A DNA stretch of 64,000 bases from contig NC_092861.1 in assembly GCF_032062135.1 (NCBI RefSeq), forward strand, positions 61,251,777-61,315,776. The letters run 5' to 3'. Shown here piece by piece: positions 50,209-60,872 of this stretch. The first letter of the stretch is position 1; each line of letters opens with the position of its first letter. This stretch comes from Pyxicephalus adspersus (Eukaryota; Chordata; Amphibia; Anura; Pyxicephalidae). The translations under genes and the position numbers were made by a program. The notes beneath the pieces were generated by a model. That model saw only the letters and a program-made list of their open reading frames with translations. It had not been told where the DNA came from and did not search any database.

Positions 50209-50377
50209 TTCAGGGTTCTCCCCAGGCCCTTTTAGCTGGGTGCACCACCTGGCATTTTTCAGCACCCACCCGGCTGTTTTTGGGTGGTTACTAAAGAGTT
50301 TGATCACAATACAGGGGCTGCCACCCACCTACAATTTCTTCCCACCCAGCTTAAAAACATTTCTGGGTTGAGCACTG
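50209..50377. mobile_element. Possible small hAT-like MITE
   Basis: It starts CAGGGTTCTCCCCAGG and ends CTGGGTTGAGCACTG, whose complement CAGTGCTCAACCCAG is a fair match. GGTGCACCACC and CACCCACC words lie inside. There is no clean 8-bp target duplication. To its left, 49980-50200 is a degenerate stretch with repeated TTTAAAAGC / TTATAAA words. Confidence 0.45.
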
Positions 50378-51278
50378 AGTTAATTTATAACACAGCATGT
50401 TACAGTCCACTGTACAGTTCCTGTACATGGAAAACCTAAGCCAAGCTCTAACTGAAAGCTCGTGTTCACTTTAACAGGCAATAATGAAAATTCTGAACAG
50501 GTATTTAGAACAAGTGGGTCAAGGTACTATCCCTGACGTTTTGTGCATAATAATATATTATGAAAGAAATATTATAAGCTGGTTACTGACTGCTCACAAT
50601 TTTTGGCATTGTTATGAAATGCACCATGTTGCCATCCTTAGTAGTATTCATTAGTATTCCCTTCCAGGGAAAAACATCTGTTCAGTACCAGGGAGAGTCA
50701 GCTGCATTCTTGCAACATAGCAAAACCAGCACGACCTACTTACAGCCCAGGCTAAAAGCCATTTAATAAAAACAAATACAATGTCGCAATGTACAACTGA
50801 CAATGAGCTCCATCATAGGAACAAAAACATTCCAATAGAATGCTCCTCTCATTGCAACGAATGCCCTGCTATAACTAGAAGTGAGACTGCTGACACCACA
50901 GCATGTGACCACCTAATCAACATCTGGGAATAGAAAAGGGTAAAGTGTATGGCGGGGAAAATATTTATGTTTTATGTATGCTTTCTGTCTGTATCAGGTA
51001 GATTTCCCTTTTCTTCCAGGCCAACAGGATGTAAGACATATCTCAATAACTATGGAAATCTCCTCTAAGAATAGCTGCCAACAGAACAGGGTTTTCCCAG
51101 TAAAAGATTCCCCCCATCTCCTGTTTCTTTGACAACTTACAAAGTTTGATTTCTCTTCACTTTCTGTACTGGAGATGGCGGTCACCTGTAATAGGAATAA
51201 TTTCCCCAACATTAACATAAAACGGCCATTAAAACCTGACAAGGGTTTCACCACATACAAAGAAAAGAAATGGTGTGT

Positions 51279-51282
<4 letters not shown>

Positions 51283-51332
<50 letters not shown>

Positions 51333-51438
51333 TATACATACACCTATACACACTCTACATATACACTATACATACACACCTATATATATATACCTATATA
51401 CTCCATACATACAACTATATACACTATACATACACATA
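51283..51438. repeat. Compound TA/CA/TACA microsatellite
   Basis: A (TA)n run is followed by (CA)n and then by degenerate CTATACATACAC words. It accounts for the low-complexity open frames on both strands here. Related words also occur at 51635-51690, on the other side of the Tc1-like segment. Confidence 0.9.
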
Positions 51439-51439
51439 C

Positions 51440-51630
51440 AGTTAGGTCCATACATTTTTGGACAGAGACAACTTTTTTTCTAATTTTGGTTCTGTACATT
51501 ACTACAATTAATTTTAAAAGAAACAACTCAGATGCAGTTGAACTGCAGACTTTCAACTTTAATTCAGTGGGTTGAACAAAAAGATTGCAATAAAATGTGA
51601 GGAACTAAAGCCTTTTTTAACACAATTACT
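51440..51630 (+). mobile_element. Tc1/mariner-like element end
   Basis: The segment begins CAGTTAGGTCCATACATTTT then GGACAGAGACAAC, a terminal sequence common to Tc1-like elements of fish and frogs, and continues through AACAACTCAGATGCAGTTGA. No transposase and no matching right end are present, so it is a fragment or a deletion derivative. It sits inside the compound microsatellite. Confidence 0.6.
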
Positions 51631-51895
51631 TAATTGTATATACTCTATACATACACTATACATGCACCTATATAATCCATACATACACATAAACCTATTC
51701 CCCCCATCCCACTATCTACATATAATGCCACATGCTAGGGAAAAGTTTTAAATGTTTCCTCCTTACACACCAGCACAGGGCGGGGCTGCTAATCCTTTCA
51801 CAAAGAGGAACCAATTAGCTTGGTTCCTAATCAGGTGATCATATGATCACATGACATAAAGATCACATGATGGCTCAAGACTGCATTTTTATGCA

Positions 51896-52173
51896 TTAAC
51901 CTCCTTAGCGGTAATCCCAAGTGTGGCTCTGGGTTAATTTTCATTACCTAAATCAACAAACCCTGAGCCACACTCGGGATGGAATTGGCAGGGAGTTTAA
52001 AAAGCTTACCTGGTAAGCGGTGCCCACGACGTCCTCCAGCTTTACCCGGCATCTTCTTACCCTGGTATCTGTGTGCCAGCGTGCAGCTGGTAGGCCGGAA
52101 ATTTAAAATAATACATTTTTTTTAAATGTACTGCCTTTTACATACCTAATATTCATACTGGCAGGGAGGTTAA
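51896..52173. mobile_element. MITE with TTAA target sites (piggyBac-like)
   Basis: The ends are TTAACCTCCTTAGCGGTA and GGCAGGGAGGTTAA, inverted copies of each other with TTAA at both borders, the target used by piggyBac-type transposases. The 278-bp body is non-coding. Confidence 0.7.
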
Positions 52174-52699
52174 TGTTCCTATAATTAAAAAAAAAACAAT
52201 AAACTTTACCAAATTAAAACACTGGGCCACATGTTCTTTGTTTGTTGAATAAAAAATGATAAAAACTGATTTAGGTATGCTAATGAATGATAGCGTTATT
52301 ACCAAGTTATCCATCACATGCTGATACTACTATACTTGCCCTAGATGTCTAGGCTTGTATGGGAATGCACAATTTGCTTGAAGCCATCCACAACCTGCTG
52401 ACACAAATACAAAACCTAGTACTACATACAAACCCCCCCATCTCATTCAAACAAAAAACCTAATAAAAAGGAAAACAATTGGACTTTGCACATCACAGTT
52501 GAAAGGCTCTGATATTGAAATCCAAATACTGTATAAGTGACTTCTATTGGCGTCTTCCATTCATCATGAAATATATGTGTTAGGAATGTATGTTACACCC
52601 AATTCATAGTTTAATAGATCACACCCAGGAATGCAGAAGGAAAGACACTATGGGCTCAAGCAGCAAACAGGACAGAAAACTTTTACCAATAAATATTTA

Positions 52700-52800
52700 G
52701 AACTCTATTTTAAAGCAGTGAATCTGACATTACCTGGTGGAGAATTATTTACTGACATTCAAACACATAGACCTGGAAGATTCACTACTCTATAAATTTA
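52700..52800. mobile_element. Degenerate relative of the MITE at 41489-41640
   Basis: TTTTAAAGCAGTGAATCTGA then ACATTACCTGGTGGAGAAT on the left and GATTCACTACTCTATAAATT on the right resemble the ends of the other copy, more diverged. Confidence 0.45.
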
Positions 52801-53402
52801 CAGCATTGTTACATTATTCTGTGAAAACCATGGATTATCTCATCGCAAGGTGTCACCACTGGCTGTTATGTTTCATAGCACCTGACAGATTGGTGATCTG
52901 TAAAATAAGTTTAAGAATCTGTACAATGTCGCAGTACAGCCAATCATTTATGAAAATAAAACATACTGATAGTATGCATATAAAATGCATTTTCTGTGCT
53001 AAGAAGTATAAAGAGGTGAGAGTATATTAATTATGACTTTGTTGTCATCCAGAAAGGGTTACATCACAGGGACAAGTTATCCCTGGTAATCACCCCTATT
53101 CTTACCTAATTCAGTACACAGCTGATCACCAGCCTTACGTTACAGGCTCCAATCCAGTCCTGGAATTCATTACTCCAATCTCACTGTACCCAGTCAGCTT
53201 CCCACAGAGCGCATTAGAAACTGCAGCAAGTATCATTTCTTGACAAGGGACATCAAAGGCCATCTCATCATCTCAAAGATTCTTGCCCCTGCCCTGCTCT
53301 CTGGATTTCAGGTCATCATGGAGGCTAAAGCATGCCGGGTGTACCGGCCAGTCCTTCCCAGACATGATCTGGTTGCATTGCAGGGAGAGGCACAGATTAT
53401 AA

Positions 53403-53545
53403 TATTGAACAGGATTTATAACACCAGCATAATATTAATTAAATAGCGGTTGGAAATGACGAATACAGACAGTGACACGGGAGGAGAGGACCCTGCCCCA
53501 AGGAGCTTACAATCTTGAAGGTGGGGGGTGTATCATACAATAGGA
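53403..53545 (-). mobile_element. Truncated L2 tail, minus
   Basis: It carries AACAGGATTTATAACACC, then GTTGGAAATGACGAATACAG and AGGACCCTGCCCCAAGGAGC, the same order as the 3' tail of the L2 copy at 25480-25660, somewhat degraded. Confidence 0.65.
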
Positions 53546-53689
53546 GGGGAGATGGATACCCAGTCATGCTGCCCCTGGTATGTAATGAATGAAAAATTGA
53601 TGGAATAAATCCAAATACATGCAGTCAGGGTAATTGACCCCCCCCCCCCCTAATTGCCCCTAGACTAATCACATATGACTGAGGTAGGG

Positions 53690-53760
53690 ACAGCCAGTGA
53701 CTATAAACATTGTACAATGCTGTGTAGTATGTTGGCGCTATATAAATACTGTGCAATAAC
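53690..53760 (+). mobile_element. Truncated L2 tail, plus
   Basis: TGTACAATGCTGTGTAGTAT then GTTGGCGCTATATAAATAC is the reverse complement of the usual L2 tail words. It faces the copy at 53403-53545, so two tails lie in opposite orientation 145 bases apart. Confidence 0.7.
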
Positions 53761-54079
53761 AATGTAATCATTGTGGTAATGACGAACAAGGAAAGGAGAA
53801 ATATACAGAGTGAGTGCTGAGTGTACAATGCCTGGGCCGCTGTATTAAAAATATTGTCCCATATACATGGCTCCTTACTGCAATATATACAGAAACACAT
53901 TGTGCAGCCAACAGCATACAAAGTTCATTGCGGACAAGCGCGCAGTCACATGGGACTACAGATACCTGAGCGCTGTAATGATAGCAAGGTTGAAGATTTC
54001 CTTCTTACATGGCACAAGCAATAATAAACTGGCGTGCAGCACCATGGTACGGTCCTCTCCCCCACACACACCCCCCTCC

Positions 54080-54258
54080 AGACTCTTGTGATAGTACGTT
54101 CCCGGAGAAGGCGGAAGTGGCTGTGGCTGGGGAGAGCTGTGCACAGGTCACGTGTTCAGGGATGCCGAGTGCAGGCTGAATGCCCCGTATTGTATCTGAG
54201 AGGCAGGCGGCCGCCTCGTCCTGTGCTGTCCCTACGTCACGTGGTCTGCTCCCTACTG
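54080..54258 (+). promoter_or_regulatory. CLN8: CLN8 promoter and non-coding first exon, with two CACGTG boxes
   Basis: Against an AT-rich background this segment is GC- and CpG-richer and lacks a TATA box. It contains an ETS-type GCGGAAGTGG (54111-54120) and two E-boxes in extended form, GTCACGTGTT (54147-54156) and GTCACGTGGT (54236-54245), close to the GTCACGTGAC consensus bound by TFEB/TFE3. CTG|GTAGGTGA at 54258/54259 is a good donor for a first exon, which would join to the acceptor at 56274. The transcription start is not known and is placed here by inference. No coding start in this exon seems to be used. Confidence 0.6.
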
Positions 54259-56274
54259 GTAGGTGACTCTGTGTTATGTACTAATAGAATGTTTGAGCAG
54301 GAATATGTGCGAAGTGGCTGCTATAACTTTATAATAGTGTACTTATGTGGCGTCTGTGATATTATAATCAAAGTTCTTAATGTTGGTGGTGTTAAAGTTT
54401 AAATGACAAGTCCAGTCATCATAAAATATCATTTATTGTGTGAGAATGAAGCAATGACCCCATTGGTATGTCCCTCTCCATGTGTCTGTCACTGTACATG
54501 TAATGGAAGTGTCCTTTATCCTCAGCATCCCCTCTCCATGACCAATCAGCTGACTTGTAATCTCTGAGTGGTCAGTGATTGGCTAAGGAGAGATGGAGGA
54601 GCACAAGGGACATGGGCATTGCTCTGGATGGGGGGTAATACAGATCACTGGGGGGACAAAATCTGCCCCTTCCTTTACATGTATGGTGATTCCCCCCTAT
54701 TAGAGGGGTGTGTTATTGGTGGCGGGAGTTGTCTCCTATGTAGAGATAGTGCTCCTCAGTGTGTTTTATGAAGAATGTTATACAGCAGGAAACATATCAC
54801 CGGTCATCTGCAATAATCATTCTGCTTGTTGGTAAATTTTAGGTGTGGACGTATCGCTCCACTTATAGCCGGGTCACACCTATAAAACAGCAATGTTCGC
54901 TTCAATAGTTTACAATGTTGTTGTGCAGTACCTGGCGATAGAATTATAAACAAGGTTCTTCTGTCCATGTTAATGGTTAATATGTGCCTATGGTGTTCAT
55001 GAACTTTAAATGTAATAACATATATCTTAAGTGCACACCTTTCTCTAGTTGACCCCAAAAGATCTTGGTGAAAATGTGATCTTATAGCTTCTTTCTATTT
55101 GCAGTTGTTATTATTATTTTTATTATTAAACAAAACGTATATAGCGCCAACATATTACACAGCACTGTACATCAAATAGGGGTTGCAAAAGACAGACCGA
55201 TATAGACAGTGACTCAGCTGTTGTCTTTAATATAAATGGCAGTGTACAGTGTAATATGCAGCATTCCTCCCTCCTCCTCCATAGTATACACAAGAATGTT
55301 TGTGTACCCGCAGTACCCACTTTCCACTTGCACTTCATTCTGGAAGTCATTCTTCATATTGGAGGGGGGTGAATATTGTATGCACATATGTTAAAAATAA
55401 ACACATCGGCACATGACCCCCATCAATCTGCTGCTATTCCAGTCCAGTCATGAGACAAGGCCATACCCAAACTCTGTTCCTGTAAGTGACAAATAACATT
55501 TTAATTGCACTTTTCTATAATAGAAGGAAGGTAAACATTCATTTCACCTGTCAGCCATTGTGAGTCTCACATCTTTGCTTCATTCAAGTGCTGCAGCTCC
55601 CTCCAGAATCTTTAGTATGTGACCAGGATAGTTGGTTACGTGCATCTCCTGCACATGCTGCAACCTCTATATCACTGCTGTGTTCTGTAGTGACATAAAG
55701 ACTGGTGGAAGATACTACAGCACAACAAGGGGTCTCTGAGGGAGGCTGCATTACTAGAACAGAGAGAAGGTAGTAGACACAAACTAATGGAGAGGTGAGT
55801 GTAATAACTTTTAGTGATTGGTTAAGAGCACTTTAACTGTCCAAGGGATAGCTGTGCGGGTTGGCAGGGCTGTGTAAGTTTCAACACTGGGTTGGCACAT
55901 GCAAACCCCTTAGCAGAAAATAGCACTCTAAATGTTCTCCTTTTGTGTACTTAGCTGCTTGGAAATCCTTTTTAAGAATCTATTTGACAATGACTTGAAC
56001 AAGTTTTAAATGCATCTGTTTTTCTTTTTTTAGGTTAGAATTAGGTTTACCATGGCTCTATGCCAGATGGAAAAAACAATTGCTAGGGCGGGCAATGTTT
56101 ATTGCAAATAGTGAACTTCTCCTCCCACCTGATGGTTATAAACTTTCTTTTTGCATGCCATGCATTAGAGATTCAGAGATAGACCAAGGTACAGACAGTC
56201 AGGAATTGATCTATGTAGTAGTAGAGACATTATCTGTATGTATTTGTTCTTATTTTTCTTCTCTATTCCTGTAG
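54259..56274 (+). other. CLN8: CLN8 first intron (inferred)
   Basis: It runs from GTAGGT to a C/T-rich tract and CCTGTAG. A truncated L2 tail lies inside. A second possible non-coding exon (acceptor TTTTTTTAG at 56033, donor CCAAG|GTACAG near 56189) is visible but has no support beyond its splice sites. The rest shows nothing. Confidence 0.5.
55106..55215 (-). mobile_element. Truncated L2 tail
   Basis: TATAGCGCCAACATATTACA, then CAGCACTGTACATCAAATAG and GGGTTGCAAAAGACAGACCG match the L2 3' tail. A TTATTATTATTTTTATTATT stretch marks the 3' end of the minus-strand insertion. Confidence 0.75.
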
Positions 56275-56399
56275 GTGAAGATGCCAATTGTCTACCAGAC
56301 ACATCCTGAAACACTTGAAAGATCATCCTAAGCATTCTGCATAAGAAGTGGACGGTGCTGTTTGTTGTAGCTTGAAAAGGACCCATCATCTCTTCTACT
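56275..56399 (+). other. CLN8: CLN8 5' UTR in exon 2, with a 16-codon upstream ORF
   Basis: After acceptor CCTGTAG the exon starts GTGAAG. An upstream ATG at 56281 with A at -3 opens a 16-codon frame (MPIVYQTHPETLERSS) closed by TAA at 56329-56331, 68 bases before the main ATG. In the main frame a TGA at 56373-56375 precedes the start, so translation cannot begin earlier in this exon. Confidence 0.6.
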
Positions 56400-56918
56400 A
56401 TGTATAGCTTTGATTTTGATTTAGATTATTCATCATGGGGCATCTGCTTCAAGCTGATAGCTGCTGGTTTCCTGTTTTACATGGGGATTTTTACATTTTG
56501 CCATCTTCTGTCTGTACCTCTCTTTTCCACCTACAGAGCTCTGTCTACTCGGGAGAAGGTATTCTGGGATCTTGCAGCTACCCGAGCTGTATTTGGAGTA
56601 CAGTGTATCATTGCAGGACTTATTGCATTGCTCTTTGATCCTGTACTTACTGCTGACAAGATCACTGGACGGAGAGGGTGGTCTTGGTTCACTATTTTAA
56701 CAGCGGTTGGATTCTTTCTGTTTGAGAACATAGCCCTGCATGTCTCTAATTTTGTGTTTTGGACATTTGATGCTTTTTTGGCTGTTCACCACTTTTTTGC
56801 TTTTTTGGGCTACTTTGGTGTGATCTTCTGCAGCACAGCCGGACACTATTTGGGCATGGTGACTTTATTGTTGGAAATGAGCACACCTTTCACCTGCGTT
56901 TCATGGATGCTGCTAAAG
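56400..56918 (+). CDS. CLN8: CLN8, coding exon 1 (TLC-domain ER protein, N-terminal 173 residues)
   Basis: CLN8 is a multi-spanning ER/ERGIC membrane protein that acts as a cargo receptor for newly made lysosomal enzymes; loss causes neuronal ceroid lipofuscinosis in mammals. The start ATG has A at -3 and an in-frame stop 24 bases upstream. The N-terminus [14 protein letters not shown] is about eight residues shorter than in human. TM1 spans about residues 16-37. The TLC domain begins near residue 52 with [18 protein letters not shown], a segment nearly invariant in CLN8. Further hydrophobic segments are near 63-79, 97-117, 124-146 and 150-172. [20 protein letters not shown] and SWMLLK close the exon in phase 0 at AAG|GTAAAC. 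Residue 16 is Cys where human has Arg24. Confidence 0.95.
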
Positions 56919-57352
56919 GTAAACATGAGCAGACTAATTAGGTGATGGTGCCCATTAAAAAAAGTAAAGTTCTCACTTTGTGGGCTATCATGGTATTTTA
57001 TAAATAGTTTGTTTTAATGTTTGGTGGCCCATCAAGGTAAATTTTGGTTTTCATGGAGGGTTGTAATCACCTTAGTAGGTTTATATATTGACCATATGAA
57101 TGTACTGCAGCTCCTCTCCGATATCCCACTTTTCCACATTTTCACTGTTTTAACAATCTGCAAAATGCTGCGTAGCACTGCAAGGCAATAAGCATAACCT
57201 AGCTTTCTTTTGCACAAACATTAGGGAATAATGGGTAGTTGTTTCTTAGCCAATGACCATTTGATGCTTTATTAATTATTTCTGATTTTTAATTAGATGA
57301 AATTCATATCTCTAATTTCATTCTTTTTTCTTTCTGTACTTTGTATTCCTAG
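56919..57352 (+). other. CLN8: CLN8 intron between the coding exons
   Basis: A 434-base GT-AG intron. Its start reads on in frame for nine codons to TAG, so the exon is not obviously longer. Nothing else is recognised. Confidence 0.9.
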
Positions 57353-57670
57353 GCTGGCTGGTCACGTACCTTATTTTGGAAGACAAATCAATGGCTTATG
57401 ATTCACCTGTTCCACTGTCGCATGGTCCTTACTTATCACCTCTGGTGGGTATCCCTTTACAACTGGGATCGCATGGTGACCACATTACCCCTGGCATATC
57501 TAGCATTTTTCCTTACTGGCTTAGCATTAGTGACTCTTATTCTGAATCCATACTGGACTTACAAAAAGACCCACCAACTGTTGACTCCTGTTGACTGGAA
57601 CTTTGAACCAGCTTCCTCAAAGGCAACGGTAGTAGGCAATGGGGGACTAATTTTAAAGAAGGATAATTAA
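57353..57670 (+). CDS. CLN8: CLN8, coding exon 2 (C-terminal 105 residues)
   Basis: It begins [20 protein letters not shown] after TTCCTAG, then [19 protein letters not shown], the last TM (about [19 protein letters not shown]), [16 protein letters not shown] and the tail. The full protein is 278 residues (human 286). The H..RM..TYH block is a TLC-domain signature. The last four residues KKDN form a KKxx ER-retrieval signal, in the place of KKRP in human. The Trp of PVDWNF, mutated in some human patients (W263C), is kept. The stop is followed at once by a poly-A run of about 15 bases in the genome. Confidence 0.95.
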   Translation, partial: AGWSRTLFWKTNQWLMIHLFHCRMVLTYHLWWVSLYNWDRMVTTLPLAYLAFFLTGLALVTLILNPYWTYKKTHQLLTPVDWNFEPASSKATVVGNGGLILKKDN

Positions 57671-60149
57671 AAAAAAAAAAAAAACACAAAGCAAACTTGT
57701 GATGAAACATGGTGTTGGTATAGTCAATATTGGCTATTTACAATGTATAAGTGTTACCAATATTTTGTGATTTTACTTTTTTATTGGCATTCATTTGCAC
57801 AAACACAGCTTTAAAATTATAGTTACAAAGATTTGGAATTTTTCAAATGATACAGTAACTTACTCCTAATAAAATCAAAGTTTGCATAAATTGTCAACCC
57901 TAAATGACATTACAAGTGGCTGCTTAATTTTTTATGTATTTTCAACGCACATATATTGTGTGTTTTCTTTAAATATGTGCTCAGTATCTAGGAGAGTGTT
58001 AAAATAGCCTGCTGTTTTCCAAATGTAGCTAGACCAAGTGTACATGTTGCCAAGGGCTGGTCTCAGTAGCCATGAATTTGCAGAGCATGATAGGTATTAT
58101 GCGTTTTCATGTGCTCCTGTTAGCCTCTGTTGGCTCCTTTGATGCACACTGTTGGATTTAAACAAGTACTTGAACTAATTTTCTTGATGTTCCACAACTC
58201 ATACTACTGAAATAGACCTACTGGAAAAAAGTGGAGTTTCATATAATTTGTTACATACACATGATATGACGAGAACAGCCCCTGTATGAGTTGAGGAAGT
58301 TACTCAGTATAATGTTGTAGCTGTTTGCTATTGTTGCAGTGTTACGAAAACACTTGATCTATTCGAGACTTCATCAGTGTGATAATTCTGCTTTATTGTC
58401 TAAGCAGTTGCCTTGAGGCAATTTGCTGGCCATGCTCTAAGGTCTGACTGCAGTTGTGGAAAAGTCACCAAATTTAAAATGTTGGCCGGTTTGCAAGACT
58501 AGGTAAAGTATATTTTTATTAGATACAGAGGTTCCTAATTCTATTTATTTAGCTGTTTGCCTGGAGTCAGCGTATAATTTTAAATAAATGTTTACTACAT
58601 TATTACAATACACAAATCTTTTAGGCCCTGTAAGGCTCACATATTCTGTTGAAGTCTGCTTTGCATGGAATAGGTTTCAGCTACAAAACATTTTATATCC
58701 ATACACCATAGCTCTAAACCTGTAGTCCTATTGGTTAGGAAAACAAAAACAATGCTTGCATTAAAGGTGTCGCCACTTTCTTAAAGGGGAAAAAAAAGTA
58801 TATGCAATATAGGATATACAATTTCTACACAAGTGATTTATGTTTAGTCTGCAGCCATTGTAATTCGATGAAAACCAATATGGCATCCTTGAGCCATTCT
58901 GTACATTGTAGATGTAGAGAAATGTCATCAGAAGTATAATTTCCTGCTTGTCTGATTGGCTGACTGATTTTTCCTTTCTGTACTAAGATACACATCTTAT
59001 TTTAAGCATCCTGGGTAGGCTGCTAATATCTCACAAAGATTTTCTTGGTGCAAATGCAGCGGATGCATGGTAATTCCCCCACCCAAAGTGTTCATATGTT
59101 ATCTTGATGACCCCGATTTGTCTGGCTGTGATGGCACTTGGTAACACAAGTGACCCTTCAAGCCATATTACTGCACAAGATTATATTCCTTGCACTTTAG
59201 CAATCCATAACTTCCATCATAGCTTGATGAATCAGACCAAGGACAGCTTAAGCAGTGGGCCTATTGGGAGTGGCAGTCAAGGGGGTTTATTTTCATTCAT
59301 ACTACAGCTTGACGGCTAAGCTCCAGGCAAACTGTCACACAGCCCTTTTACTTTCCAAAAGATTTGTATTGTGGTATATCTAATTCTAAGATTGACGCAT
59401 CTCTACCACATAGCACAGCTCTGTCTAATTTTTCCTCTTTTCTGCAGTTAAGTAGCACTTAAAGGTTTTGTCCCTTCACCAACCTGTGACTGCACAGTGC
59501 CATAAGAAGCTGCAGGCTGATTAACTCTTTTTCACAAGGAGGAATTGAACTTATCAGCTGAGTCAAGACTACCTTATACTAAATTAGATGTCTCTCTGCT
59601 TTTTTATATTAAAATCATGTTCTTTTGTCATCATATAAGGCATACAGCACAACCGATTGATTCTTTTGTGTTGCTTCTTCCTCTCAGTCTGAGCATTTTT
59701 AACAGTGGTTTGCAAGGCCGATACCAAGTCCAATATTGGATACATTTATTGTTGTATAAATTATTACAGGGCCTGTTTTTTTATCTTCTTTATTATCTTT
59801 ATCTATATCTTTTTTTAATATAATATTAAGTGTTATCTATTAAAAGCAATACATAAATCAGTTTTCTTGTGAGACTTTCCACAACTAACTGAAGATTAAA
59901 ATCACTAATCAAAGGATAGAAGAGTGTCTTTGTAGCTTAACTATGTTAAGATAACAGTGCAACAAAATGTCTATTTATTTTCTTACTAATATTTGTTCAA
60001 TGTGTACTCCTGTGTTTGTAAAGCATTGGGACCAATAAAAGAAAGCAGATCAGGACACCTAACATGATACACTAGTAACATTTTAATGGTGTGATTTCAT
60101 TGGGTATTGGTGAAAAAAATCTGTTTGTATCTAATGCTTAGTAAAGCTG

Positions 60150-60287
60150 ATTTACTAAAGGAGTTAAGAATGTTCATTCAAAAAAATGACCCATAACAAT
60201 TCCTGTTTACTTATTTCACATTCCTGTTTACGTAGTTCAATTAAAGTGCATATTTTTTTATGTGAACATTCTGAATTTCTTAGTAAA
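60150..60287. mobile_element. Small palindromic MITE (TTTACTAA ends)
   Basis: ATTTACTAAAGGAGTTAAGA plus ATGTTCA on the left is answered by TGAACATTCTGAATTTCTTA plus GTAAAT on the right, an imperfect inverted repeat of about 27 bp around a 90-bp spacer. Confidence 0.55.
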
Positions 60288-60740
60288 TTGTTCTTAGTAA
60301 GTTAATAAAGTAAAACAGCAAGTAGAAGAGAATAGCTCTGTTCTATAGCTGGTATATTTTCTGGTATCCTGTTTGTGTACACTCTTTTATATTGTTGTAT
60401 CAGGCTGTTGGGTTGCTGTACTAGTATTATAAAGTTTGCCATCCAGCATAAAATGTGTCAATATGAACCAATACAGTTAATATAGATTATAGATTCACAA
60501 ATAAAACTGAGGGTAATGTACGTTCTGACCAGACCAGAGTGTTTCCAGTCATATCTGCTTTCCTTTCATTATTGAAAGCTCTTTTCTATCACTGATAATA
60601 TGGAAGAGCAGCTCAGGGCTTTGATTTACACTCCTGCATGCACATTTTCATGCTTTTTTTTACTTGAATTGACAATTTGCTTAAAAACTTATTTTTATGT
60701 ACAGCTATTGTAATCTTATGGCCTCTTATTGTGTATCAAA

Positions 60741-60872
60741 AATATTATTTTCAAACAGTATTTATATAGCGCCAACATATTACACAGCACTGTAAATTAA
60801 ATAGGGGTTGCAAATGCAGACACAAACAGTGACACAGAAGGAGGAGAGGACCTTGCCCCAAAAAGCTTATCA
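60741..60872 (-). mobile_element. Truncated L2 tail
   Basis: TATAGCGCCAACATATTACA, then AATAGGGGTTGCAAATGCAG and GGAGAGGACCTTGCCCCAAA match the L2 3' tail seen in the long copy at 25465-28380, same orientation. Confidence 0.75.

Noticed and set aside
50994..51575. Three overlapping frames of 101-119 codons on both strands
   Set aside because: They run through the TA/CA microsatellite; Tyr-Ile and Thr-His repeats are artefacts.
54034..54402. 122-codon plus-strand frame over the CLN8 first exon
   Set aside because: It crosses the splice donor, has no known domain, and is explained by higher GC content in the promoter segment.
59104..59319. 71-codon frame downstream of CLN8
   Set aside because: No family resemblance, and it lies in the 3' UTR or flank.
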